From assembly GCA_021325295.1 (NCBI GenBank), contig JAJPHM010000028.1, positions 1-47,930 of the forward strand: a stretch of 47,930 nucleotides of DNA. The letters are read 5' to 3'. A program made the translations under genes and the position numbers. The notes under the pieces are model-generated. The model was given only the letters and a program-made list of their open reading frames with translations. It made no database searches and was not told where the DNA came from. Of this stretch, positions 25,457-32,640 are shown in pieces. The stretch comes from Nitrososphaeraceae archaeon (GTDB lineage: Archaea > Thermoproteota > Nitrososphaeria > Nitrososphaerales > Nitrososphaeraceae). Position 1 is the first letter of the stretch, and each line of letters starts with the position of its first letter.

Positions 25457-25622
25457 ACCGCAATACTACAGGGGACAATCTTATTCTACTCTACCTATCG
25501 CAACCAAACTGAAGAAAAACAGTCTGCAGTGCCTCATGGTAGACTAGCTAGCTAAATATCCATATCCATATTAAGGGGGCGCTAAAATTGACATGGAGTA
25601 GGGTAGAGTAGGTAGATAGACA

Positions 25623-26081
25623 ATGCGAAGTTATATGGCTCAGACCTGGATCAAAATGTGGAAGACAAATTCTGATGAGCTAAAATCCAAGGCCATTGCA
25701 TGGCGTGCAGAGCCCACTATCCATCGCATAGAGCGGCCAAGTAGACTTGACAGGGCTAGGAGGCTCGGCTACAAAGCAAAGCAGGGCATTGTTGTTGTGA
25801 GGGCAAGGGTGGGCAGAGGGGGCATGAGAAAGCAGAGGCCGGTAGCTGGAAGGAGGCCAAAGCACATAGGTGTAGTCCACATCAAGCAAGGGATAAACAT
25901 GCGCAAAGTCGCCGAGAGAAGGGTAAATGAAAAGTTTCCAAACCTCGAGGTAATGGGTTCGTACTACCTGCACAAAGATGGCAGATACTTCTGGTATGAG
26001 GTTATTCTCGTAGATCCATCTCATCCTGCCATATCCAAAGATAGAGAGATGCGAGGCAAGCTAAAGGCCTTTGCAAAATAA
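25623..26081 (+). CDS. rpl15e: Large ribosomal subunit protein eL15
   Basis: This archaeal/eukaryal ribosomal protein of 152 residues is highly basic. It has the family hallmarks RPSRLDRARRLGYKAKQG, VRARVGRGGMRKQRP, GRRPKHIGV and YWYEVILVDPSHP-like FWYEVILVDPSHP at 120-133. The length is slightly short of the euryarchaeal form but complete. Starts ATG 25623 and ATG 25635 are both possible; the MAQTWIKMW segment is the conserved beginning. Upstream, TATA-like ATATTAAG (about 25576-25583) and AAAATTGAC (25594-25602) lie at 40-50 and 20-30 nt. It is monocistronic. Confidence 0.94.
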   Translation: MRSYMAQTWIKMWKTNSDELKSKAIAWRAEPTIHRIERPSRLDRARRLGYKAKQGIVVVRARVGRGGMRKQRPVAGRRPKHIGVVHIKQGINMRKVAERRVNEKFPNLEVMGSYYLHKDGRYFWYEVILVDPSHPAISKDREMRGKLKAFAK

Positions 26082-26139
26082 AAAGAAAGTCAAGAAGGTA
26101 AAAACGATCCGATCCGGCTTGTGTTTAAAACTATGTACA

Positions 26140-26538
26140 TTATCCGGTCTGGCGGACCAGTTTTCTTACCGAATCGACAATTTTTGAAACTTCAGCCGGT
26201 GTAGTATCTTTATCTAGTGTGATATAATAAAAGATATTTCCGCTAGGCACTGTGAGTATCTTGACTTTGCCGTTTTCGGTGATTGTATATTCTGTTGGTC
26301 CTATCGAGTTCTCAAAGCTTCGCCGGAGCTCGTTTCTGGTGGCCTCAATAAAATATTCGTTCCTTGCTTCGTCAGGTTTGAGCAGCGGTATAACCCCTTG
26401 GCGCAGCCTACCGGCCAGTGTTCTGCCAAACTTGTTGGTTATCCCGGCATAACGGATCTTGGGCGAAATACCGAGTATATCTCCGCAGTTTTCTCTGTAT
26501 TTTTGGTTATCTTCAGGTTTTTGCGATCTACCTGACAT
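26140..26538 (-). CDS. Conserved thaumarchaeal small protein, roadblock-like pattern
   Basis: The 132-residue protein has the pattern ILGISPKIRYAGITNKFG, LRQGVIPLL, YFIEATRNELRRSFE, then GPTEYTITENGKVKILTVP and a final amphipathic helix. I recognise it as one of a multi-copy family of short proteins abundant in Nitrososphaerales (annotated, I believe, as DUF6659), with a Roadblock/profilin-like alternation of strands and helices. No enzymatic residues are evident. Such proteins may act as small signalling or scaffold subunits; this is inference. It lies downstream of lysM on the same strand with a 57-nt gap, so it could be cotranscribed, though it has no obvious link to amino acid synthesis. 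Confidence 0.65.
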   Translation of the reverse strand: MSGRSQKPEDNQKYRENCGDILGISPKIRYAGITNKFGRTLAGRLRQGVIPLLKPDEARNEYFIEATRNELRRSFENSIGPTEYTITENGKVKILTVPSGNIFYYITLDKDTTPAEVSKIVDSVRKLVRQTG

Positions 26539-26595
26539 TGCAAAACAAGAGTTAATCTCCTATATGAATACCTTCTTGCACGGGGTTTCAGTAAG

Positions 26596-27021
26596 CTAGC
26601 GCATGGTCTTCAATATTATTACAGTGTTTGTGTCGGATACGCCTTCTATTTTGCGTATATCGTCTATGCATTTGTTTATTTCCACAATAGCCGGCGCCGC
26701 AATGATAGCGGCAATATCGTACTGCCCTGTGATTTCATAAACAACCTCAACTCCACCGAGCTTCATGAGCTTGGCAGAAACAGCAGAGGTATCAGCGCTA
26801 GAACTTACCGAGATCAGCGTTATGGCGCTTGTCTTGTCGCTTGCCCCAAGCTCAATGGTAAAGCGCTTTATGATCCCTGTATCTATCAGGTTCTTTACCC
26901 TCCTCCTTACCGCTGACTCGGACAGCCCGATTTCGTTTGCAATCTCCACAAATGGCTTGCGCGACTCTGCCTGCAATATGCGGATTATCTTCTCGTCCAC
27001 TTCATCGACGTTAACTGACAT
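26596..27021 (-). CDS. lysM: Lrp/AsnC-type regulator LysM of the LysW pathway
   Basis: LysM-type proteins are Lrp-family regulators that respond to lysine and related amino acids. The 141-residue product (ATG 27021) has an N-terminal helix-turn-helix (VDEKIIRILQ, EIANEIGLSESAVRRRVKNL) and a C-terminal RAM/ACT-like domain with VVYEITGQYDIAAII, ending NTVIILKTM. The frame is open to 27039, but ATG 27021, overlapping the lysJ stop by 11 nt, gives the normal N-terminus. It is the last gene of lysY-lysZ-lysJ-lysM. The shared operator-like blocks at 30152-30212 and 32580-32640 are its most likely targets, which would make the operon self-regulated. Confidence 0.85.
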   Translation of the reverse strand: MSVNVDEVDEKIIRILQAESRKPFVEIANEIGLSESAVRRRVKNLIDTGIIKRFTIELGASDKTSAITLISVSSSADTSAVSAKLMKLGGVEVVYEITGQYDIAAIIAAPAIVEINKCIDDIRKIEGVSDTNTVIILKTMR

Positions 27022-28192
27022 TCCGTCTCCTTTCCTCACCAGTGAGTACCGTATCCATTATTTCAAGTGCACGAGCAACAGTTGCTTCGTCCATTACAAG
27101 TGGCGGGAGCAGCCTTATGATATTCCTCCCGGAGTACAGCATCAACAGGCCGTTATTGATCCCGTCAAGCAATACATCCTTTACTTCAAAGCGCAGTTCC
27201 ACTCCAAGCATCATGCCAAGACCCCTGACATCTCTGATTATTTTGTGCTTATCTTTCAATCTCAGCAGACCTTCCTTGAATGCTCTGCCAGTGCTGGCAG
27301 CATTTTCTACAAGTTTGTCTTTGGTCAACGCATCAATTGTCGCAGAGCCGGCAGCGCATGCAAGCGGATTGCCTGCAAATGTAGACGAGTGCTCTCCAAG
27401 CTTCATTGCATCCATTATTTCTGGCTTGGCAAGTGTAAGCCCCATGGGCACACCTCCTGCAATGCCTTTTGCAAGGCACATGATATCCGGTGTCGTATTC
27501 CAGTTCTGGCCGGCCCACATCCTGCCAGTCCTTCCAAGGCCGGCCTGTATCTCGTCAAATACAAGGACAATATTTCGCCTGTCGCAGACCTCTCTGACCT
27601 GCTGTAAAAAGCCGTCAGGTGGTACGATTATGCCAGTCTCACCCTGTATTGGCTCCAGAATAACTGTTCCTATAGTGTCGTCGATTGCCCCTTCAAGCTT
27701 TGAGCTATCGCCGTATGGCACAAACTTGACTCCCTCCAAGAGTGGCATAAACGACTTGCGGTATTTTTCGTTATAGGTAACTGAAAGGGCACCGAATGTC
27801 TTGCCATGGTATGCTCCATTCATTGCAATCACGCCCGGTTTGCCCGAGTATTTGCGTGCAAATTTAAGGGCAGCTTCAATAGCTTCGGCACCGCTATTGC
27901 TGAAAAATAACTTGGTCAATCCTTTTGGAGATATGCTTGCCATCTTTTGCAGAAATTCCAGCCTTGACCGGTTGTACAGAGACATGTGGCATGTAATGAG
28001 CTTCTCGGCCTGGGCCCTGACTGCTTGGACCACTCTATCGTTGCAGTGCCCCACGAGGGCAACGCCGTATCCGCCCATGCAGTCAATGAACTCTCTTCCC
28101 GATGCATCCCATAACCTTGCACCCTTGCCCTTTTCTGCCTCCACAGGGAATCTCTGGTACAGGTTCGCCAGGTACTGGTCTTCGCCGTTCAT
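27011..28192 (-). CDS. lysJ: [LysW]-aminoadipate/glutamate semialdehyde aminotransferase
   Basis: LysJ converts LysW-bound semialdehyde to LysW-lysine or LysW-ornithine with PLP. The class-III aminotransferase fold is clear: NSGAEAIEAALKFARK, GAYHGKTFGALS, the cofactor Asp in VFDEIQAGLGRTG and the Schiff-base Lys in CLAKGIAGGVPMG (K242 from this start). I start it at ATG 28192, whose ATG overlaps the TGA of lysZ (ATGA), as at the other junctions; the frame extends to 28210. ArgD-like acetylornithine aminotransferase is the sequence relative, but the LysW context decides. In thaumarchaea the enzyme probably serves both lysine and arginine synthesis. Confidence 0.92.
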   Translation of the reverse strand: MNGEDQYLANLYQRFPVEAEKGKGARLWDASGREFIDCMGGYGVALVGHCNDRVVQAVRAQAEKLITCHMSLYNRSRLEFLQKMASISPKGLTKLFFSNSGAEAIEAALKFARKYSGKPGVIAMNGAYHGKTFGALSVTYNEKYRKSFMPLLEGVKFVPYGDSSKLEGAIDDTIGTVILEPIQGETGIIVPPDGFLQQVREVCDRRNIVLVFDEIQAGLGRTGRMWAGQNWNTTPDIMCLAKGIAGGVPMGLTLAKPEIMDAMKLGEHSSTFAGNPLACAAGSATIDALTKDKLVENAASTGRAFKEGLLRLKDKHKIIRDVRGLGMMLGVELRFEVKDVLLDGINNGLLMLYSGRNIIRLLPPLVMDEATVARALEIMDTVLTGEERRRNVS

Positions 28193-28989
28193 TTTGTAAT
28201 CACTGTGCAATTGTTGTGGGCGATCGCAGACGAGACAGGGTTCTCCACCTGGCCGGAGGCAATTATTGCTTCATTTACGCCCATATCAATGGCCTCGGTG
28301 CAGGCAAGAACCTTCTTTTCCATACCAAACCCTATCTTTGGCAGAGCGTCGCGGGCTTGTTCGACTGTCATTCTGTCTACCAGCTTGTTATTGAGTATCA
28401 GGCCATTTACGTTTGTAATAAAGACCACCTTGTCAGCCTTTAGTGCGCTTGCAACGTATGCGGCAGCCCTGTCGCCGTCTACATTGAGAAAGTCAAATTC
28501 CTCGCTCAGAGCGATGGGTGAGATTACAGGGACATAGCCACTATCCAGCATTGTATTGATAAGTGATGGGTCGACTGAGCTTATCTTGCCAGTGTAGCCT
28601 CCATCTATTGCCATTTTTCTTCCCTTGTCATTGATCACAATAAGCTTCTTTTTGCGTTCTGCCTTCATGGTTGCTCCGTCTATTCCAGTCAGGCCTACGG
28701 CCCTTACCCCATTTCGTACAAGCATACCTACAATAACTTTGTTTATCTTGCCTGACATGACCATTGTGTATATCTCGGCTGTCTCCTTGTCTGTATATCT
28801 GCTCCTGACGCCGCCCGGGGATACGACAAACTTTTGCTCTTTTCCCATCTTGTTGGCAGTGTTTGTGACTTCTTTTCCCCCGCCGTGCACAAAAACCAGT
28901 TTGCCTTTATCTGAGAGCGACTTGAAGTCAGCAAGGGCTGTCTGGTGCAGCCCATCTACCACGCTTCCGCCTATCTTGATTACTATCAT
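28189..28989 (-). CDS. lysZ: [LysW]-aminoadipate/glutamate kinase
   Basis: LysZ phosphorylates the side-chain carboxyl of the LysW-bound amino acid. The 266-residue amino-acid-kinase-family protein has MIVIKIGGSVVDG at the start, FVHGGGKEV (glycine-rich substrate loop), VNVDGDRAAAYVA-type LNVDGDRAAAYVA and the nucleotide segment VVFITNVNGL. It resembles ArgB but sits between lysY and lysJ. It overlaps lysY upstream by 4 nt (ATGA) and lysJ downstream by 4 nt, so translation is tightly coupled. Whether it takes aminoadipate, glutamate or both cannot be told from sequence alone. Confidence 0.92.
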   Translation of the reverse strand: MIVIKIGGSVVDGLHQTALADFKSLSDKGKLVFVHGGGKEVTNTANKMGKEQKFVVSPGGVRSRYTDKETAEIYTMVMSGKINKVIVGMLVRNGVRAVGLTGIDGATMKAERKKKLIVINDKGRKMAIDGGYTGKISSVDPSLINTMLDSGYVPVISPIALSEEFDFLNVDGDRAAAYVASALKADKVVFITNVNGLILNNKLVDRMTVEQARDALPKIGFGMEKKVLACTEAIDMGVNEAIIASGQVENPVSSAIAHNNCTVITK

Positions 28990-30038
28990 ACTGGTGTCAG
29001 CGGTGTGAACCTTAATCCTTCGGTCTCGTCATAGCCAAACATCACGTTCATGTTCTGTATTGCAGAGCCTGCAGCGCCTTTCATCAGGTTGTCAGAAGCA
29101 GAAAGAGCGACCACTCGCTGGTTATGCTCGTCTATATCAAACCCAACATCACAAAAGTTTGAGCCCACTACGAACTTGGGGTCTGGGAATTTGTACAGCC
29201 CTTTCTTGTCGCGGATCAGCCTGACAAACGGCTCGCCTTTGTACGAATTTCTATACATTTTCCACAGGTCAAGTTCTTCCACCTTTCGCTTGAGGAAGGT
29301 ATGGTTCGTAGTGAGGATGCCCCTGACAATATTGACAGCATGCGGGCTCATACTTACCCGTATGTTTTGCTTGGCTATCAAGGAAAGCTCCTGCTCAATT
29401 TCACCTGTGTGCCTGTGCTTTGCAGGCTTGTACGGCCTGACTACGCCATATCGCATGGCATGATGCGTTCCGGCATTGGCCTTCTGGCCTGCGCCAGACG
29501 AGCCAATTTTGCTGTCCACCACAATGTGGCCTGTGTCTATGAGGTTATTTTCAATAAGGGGCTTTATGGCAAGAAGTGAAGTAACGGCCATACACCCGGG
29601 GCATGAGACAAGCTGGGCTTTCTTGATTTCTTCGCGGTGAAGTTCCGGCACACCATAGACAGACTTGGACAGCATCTCCGGGAATGGATGCTCCCACCCA
29701 TACCAGTTGACATAGTCTTTCGGATTTTTTAAGCGAAAATCAGCAGACAGGTCTATAACCTTCATTCCTCTGTCATACAGGTCTTTTACTATCTTGTTTG
29801 CCTTGCCGTGCGGGACAGAAGTAAATACAAGATCACAAGAGCTTGACAATTTGTCCATGTCCATTGGCGAGAAGGTAATATCTATGAAGCCTTTCAGGCT
29901 TGGGTGTACTCTATGTACATACTCTCCTGCCTTCTGTCGGGATGTCACCATACTGACCTCAACTTTTGGGTGTGTGACAAGCAAGCGCAAAAGCTCGCCG
30001 CCTACATAACCTGACGCACCTACAACTCCAACTTTCAT
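28986..30038 (-). CDS. lysY: [LysW]-aminoadipyl/glutamyl phosphate reductase
   Basis: LysY reduces the LysW-bound acyl phosphate to the semialdehyde with NADPH. The 350 residues show the ArgC/LysY pattern: nucleotide-binding GASGYVGGELLR (7-18), VDLSADFRL-type IDLSADFRL, the catalytic Cys149 in SCPGCMAVTS, and the His-containing segment KHRHTGEIEQEL. It is the first gene of the lysYZJM unit. Upstream is a 173-nt gap to lysX that holds an operator/promoter block nearly identical to that before argG, and a 39-codon frame whose TGA overlaps this ATG. The predicted transcription start lies near 30125-30131, leaving a leader of about 90 nt, long for this genome. Confidence 0.93.
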   Translation of the reverse strand: MKVGVVGASGYVGGELLRLLVTHPKVEVSMVTSRQKAGEYVHRVHPSLKGFIDITFSPMDMDKLSSSCDLVFTSVPHGKANKIVKDLYDRGMKVIDLSADFRLKNPKDYVNWYGWEHPFPEMLSKSVYGVPELHREEIKKAQLVSCPGCMAVTSLLAIKPLIENNLIDTGHIVVDSKIGSSGAGQKANAGTHHAMRYGVVRPYKPAKHRHTGEIEQELSLIAKQNIRVSMSPHAVNIVRGILTTNHTFLKRKVEELDLWKMYRNSYKGEPFVRLIRDKKGLYKFPDPKFVVGSNFCDVGFDIDEHNQRVVALSASDNLMKGAAGSAIQNMNVMFGYDETEGLRFTPLTPV

Positions 30039-30154
30039 TTAGCAGCCCTTTCCTGCAGCAGAGTGCACGCCGCTTTCTGCGGTACAATAATCTCGTCGTA
30101 AACAATAATCGGCCTGAGCCATGTTTCTTGAAGTTTTGCCAAGGAAATCCTCAT
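30035..30154 (-). CDS. Possible 39-codon leader ORF before lysY
   Basis: A frame from ATG 30154 to TGA 30037-30035 encodes 39 residues (MRISLAKLQETWLRPI to QERAAK), and its stop overlaps the lysY start as ATGA, the same junction used inside the operon. It has no recognisable family and is not rich in Lys or Arg codons in the way of a classical attenuator. Against it, the probable TATA box (about 30153-30160) overlaps the ATG, so a transcript from that promoter would begin inside the frame; an upstream promoter or readthrough from lysX would be needed. It is worth testing, but coding is unproven. Confidence 0.3.
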   Translation of the reverse strand: MRISLAKLQETWLRPIIVYDEIIVPQKAACTLLQERAAK

Positions 30155-30212
30155 TTATATTTTTTGGTCAGGAATGACCTATTTTGGGTCAATTATGGCC
30201 GTTCGTGGTCAT
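30152..30212 (-). promoter_or_regulatory. lysY promoter and putative LysM operator
   Basis: On the minus strand, a TATA box (about 30153-30160) is directly preceded by the inverted repeat GGTCA-GGAA-TGACC (30166-30179). Two more GGTCA half-sites lie at 30187-30191 and 30207-30211, about 20-21 nt apart, which is two helical turns. The block 30152-30181 is identical over 30 nt to 32580-32609 ahead of argG. Spaced half-sites on one face of the helix suit an Lrp-type multimer. LysM, encoded at the end of this operon, is the proposed ligand. Confidence 0.7.
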
Positions 30213-31072
30213 TACCTCTTGGCCACGCTTATGGCATATTCCACCATCGCGCCAGCGATATCTGCATTTGAAACGCTTGCTGCCCCCCGAAACTCGACTG
30301 TATTGTTGACCTCGTGCACAACCAAACCCTTTTCGCTATCTTCCATCAGGTCGACTCCCAGTATCCCCCCACCAACGGCCTTTGCAGCTTTCAGGGCAAT
30401 CTCCTCAAGCTCGGCTGTAATTGGAGCCGGCTCTGCCTTTCCGCCCCGAGCCACATTTGTCCTCCACTCATTCTCTGCGGAATATCGGTATATGGCGGCA
30501 ACCACTCTATCCCCTACAACTATACATCTCAGGTCCCGGGGAGGTCTTTTGACCATTTCCTGCACATAGTAAATTCTTGCAAGTGGGCTATCATTTTCTT
30601 CTCTCATTTCTACAATCATGTTTGCTACTTCTTCGTCACGCAAGGGAAATACTCCTCTGCCCCAGGAGCCTACAATTGGCTTGAGGACAAGCGGAAAGCC
30701 AGTCTTGCCTATTGCCTCCATAGCAGATTCTGCACTGAATGCAAATGTAGTCTTGGGGGTCTTGATTTTATGCTTGGCCAATACCAGCGATGTTACAAGC
30801 TTGTTGCCACATATTTCACCAACCTTGAATTTGTTGATTACAGAAAAGCCAAGGAATTCAAGGCATGCGGTGAGGTACAGGCCCCTGTAATGGCTGACAC
30901 TTCTCTGCAGTATGACGTCTCCCAGCAGAAAATCTTTCTTTTTGCTATCTGTGCTGATGGTAATTGCTTTGGCATCAATGATCTGTGCCTTGATGCCCAT
31001 CTTCAAGGCCTTGTCGTACAGGGCCTTTTCTTCAAAGCGTACCTTGTCATAAAGTACGCAGATTTCCACCAA
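30212..31072 (-). CDS. lysX: LysW--aminoadipate/glutamate ligase (ATP-grasp)
   Basis: LysX or ArgX joins the amino group of aminoadipate or glutamate to the C-terminal residue of LysW. The 286-residue ATP-grasp protein has NKFKVGEICGNKLVTS, the ATP-binding VLKPIVGSWGRGV, the YYVQEMVKRPPRDLR strand and the metal-binding VHEVNNTVEFRG near 258-270. The TTG start lies 11 nt after the lysW stop, so argG-lysW-lysX form one unit. Only one ligase is visible in this window; archaea that make both amino acids through LysW may have separate LysX and ArgX. The sequence alone does not settle which substrate this copy takes. Confidence 0.9.
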   Translation of the reverse strand: MVEICVLYDKVRFEEKALYDKALKMGIKAQIIDAKAITISTDSKKKDFLLGDVILQRSVSHYRGLYLTACLEFLGFSVINKFKVGEICGNKLVTSLVLAKHKIKTPKTTFAFSAESAMEAIGKTGFPLVLKPIVGSWGRGVFPLRDEEVANMIVEMREENDSPLARIYYVQEMVKRPPRDLRCIVVGDRVVAAIYRYSAENEWRTNVARGGKAEPAPITAELEEIALKAAKAVGGGILGVDLMEDSEKGLVVHEVNNTVEFRGAASVSNADIAGAMVEYAISVAKR

Positions 31073-31083
31073 TTAGACTCAAC

Positions 31084-31257
31084 TCATTGTCCCCAATCTT
31101 CGCCCACTGTTTCTGCCGGCTTTAGACTTACCTTGTCCCCTGTTTTTGATGCGATTTCAAAATCTCCTCCGCAATCAGGGCAGGTGACTATCTCACCTGC
31201 CACGGCATCTTCTGGGACAGGAATCTCGGCTCCACATTCTTGGCATTCTACTTTCAT
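31084..31257 (-). CDS. lysW: Amino-group carrier protein LysW, C-terminal Gln
   Basis: LysW is the small acidic carrier on which lysine and arginine (or ornithine) are built. The 57-residue protein has a zinc ribbon formed by CQEC (5-8) and CPDC (26-29), an acidic middle and the characteristic C-terminal EDWG. The final codon is CAA, so the last residue is Gln57, whereas the family ends EDWGE and uses the side-chain carboxyl of that Glu to attach the amino acid. Its ATG overlaps the argG stop (ATGA, 31257-31254), and lysX follows 11 nt later. Either the carrier needs deamidation before use, or a single base (GAA to CAA) was misread. Too short for simple ORF filters. Confidence 0.9.
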   Translation of the reverse strand: MKVECQECGAEIPVPEDAVAGEIVTCPDCGGDFEIASKTGDKVSLKPAETVGEDWGQ

Positions 31258-32552
31258 CTTGTTCTCTCTCCCTCCTTGATTTTTCGTTTTGCCATGGTCT
31301 GGTTTTCTCCACTTGTTGCCGACCTATTGCTCTGGCCTGCAGCCAAAGTTCTGTCTTGATTGTGGTAAGAAGACGCTGTCAGCGCATTTGCAATCACCGA
31401 TTGCAGCCCCCACAGCTCGACAAATCCTTTTGCCAGAGTCTGGTCAAATGTTGACCCAGCGGCGTATGTTGCCAGATCATTTTTGTAGAGTGAATATCTT
31501 GATTCTCTACCTACAACGCGTAGGGAACCTCTATGCATTTTTATCTTAACTTTTCCGCTAACACGGATCTGTGTCGCATCTATAAACTTATCCAAATCAG
31601 ATCTAAGCGGGTCCTGCCAGAGGCCTGAATAGGCAAGCCAGCTCCACTGCTCATCAACGAGCCGCTTGAAGGAAAGCTCATGTTTTGTGAGGACCATTTT
31701 TTCCAAGTCCCTGTGGGCCTCGATGATGGCAATTGCAGCAGGGGCTTCATAGACTTCCCTTGACTTTATTCCCACTACTCTGTCTTCTATATGATCAACG
31801 ATTCCAACTCCAAAGGACCCGGCCTTGTCACCTACGTATTGAATCAGGTCAACAATGTCCATGCGCTTGCCGTCAGCTGCCACTGGCACGCCAGCCTCAA
31901 AATCTATGTCAAGGTATCCGGCCTTGTCGTTATGCAGATTAACAAATTGAAATGCATCCTCCGGCGGCTCAAAAAAGGCATCTTCTATATTGCCACCCTC
32001 AACTGCTCTCCCCCATAGATTCAGGTCTATGCTGTATTTTTTCGCCTCAACGCTGATAGGTATGTTCTGCTCTTTGGCAAACTTTATTTCGACATCCCGG
32101 GTCAGGTTCATATCTCTTATTGGAGCAATTATCTGAATCCCCGGAGCCAGAGCACGCATTGTAATATCGAATCTAATCTGATCATTTCCCTTGCCCGTGC
32201 AGCCATGCGCCAGAGCTTTTGCGCCTTCGGCGGTTGCTACCTGAACGGCCTTTGCAGCAATGAGAGGCCTTGCAAGGGCGGTTGCAAGCGGGTACTTGCC
32301 CTGATAAAGCCCATTTGCCTTGATGCTAGGGATAATGTAATCTCTGGCAAACTCCTCTTTGGCGTCGATATAAACGTGCTTGACTGCCCCTACTGCTTTT
32401 GCCTTCTTCTCTATCTCGACAAAGTCGTCGTCCTGCCCGCAGTCTACCGTTACAGTAATTACATCAAGTTTGTGCAGTGTTTGCAGATACCTGATGCAGA
32501 CAGAAGTGTCCAGGCCGCCAGAATACGCAAGAACAACCTTGTCTTTGGCCAT
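31254..32552 (-). CDS. argG: Argininosuccinate synthase
   Basis: ArgG joins citrulline and aspartate with ATP. The 432-residue protein has the PP-loop AYSGGLDTS (9-17), the GCTGKGNDQIRFD segment typical of the enzyme, and the C-terminal GRESRYSLYKNDLATYAAG. It carries about 30 extra residues at the C-terminus rich in Ser, Asn, Gln and Arg (SNRSATSGENQ, then KRKIKEGERTR), probably disordered. It starts the argG-lysW-lysX unit. The TATA box (about 32581-32588) is about 32 nt before the ATG, and the operator-like repeat lies just upstream of it. Co-location with lysW ties this LysW pathway to arginine synthesis. Confidence 0.96.
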   Translation of the reverse strand: MAKDKVVLAYSGGLDTSVCIRYLQTLHKLDVITVTVDCGQDDDFVEIEKKAKAVGAVKHVYIDAKEEFARDYIIPSIKANGLYQGKYPLATALARPLIAAKAVQVATAEGAKALAHGCTGKGNDQIRFDITMRALAPGIQIIAPIRDMNLTRDVEIKFAKEQNIPISVEAKKYSIDLNLWGRAVEGGNIEDAFFEPPEDAFQFVNLHNDKAGYLDIDFEAGVPVAADGKRMDIVDLIQYVGDKAGSFGVGIVDHIEDRVVGIKSREVYEAPAAIAIIEAHRDLEKMVLTKHELSFKRLVDEQWSWLAYSGLWQDPLRSDLDKFIDATQIRVSGKVKIKMHRGSLRVVGRESRYSLYKNDLATYAAGSTFDQTLAKGFVELWGLQSVIANALTASSYHNQDRTLAAGQSNRSATSGENQTMAKRKIKEGERTR

Positions 32553-32579
32553 GAATACCCGTTGCGTTTTCTGCCACTA

Positions 32580-32640
32580 CATTTATATTTTTTGGTCAGG
32601 AATGACCTAAATCAGGGTGAAAATGGCTATTGTTGGTCAC
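32580..32640. promoter_or_regulatory. argG promoter and putative LysM operator
   Basis: The TATA box (about 32581-32588, read leftward) is followed by GGTCA-GGAA-TGACC (32594-32607), a weaker half-site GGTGA (32616-32620) and GGTCA (32635-32639), about 20 nt apart. The block 32580-32609 is identical over 30 nt to that upstream of lysY, and similarity continues to 32640. The divergent ACT-domain gene starts inside it (32630), so one regulator bound here could control both directions. Confidence 0.7.

Noticed and set aside
27042-27776. Long rightward frames opposite the lysJ gene
   Set aside because: Antisense shadows of a well-supported aminotransferase gene; no domain or start signal.
28625-29008. 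Rightward 127-codon frame opposite lysZ
   Set aside because: Antisense to conserved lysZ; hydrophobic composition is a by-product of the reverse strand.
30314-31279. Rightward 321-codon frame opposite lysX and lysW
   Set aside because: Antisense to two genes with clear motifs; residue composition (many Cys, His) is not protein-like.
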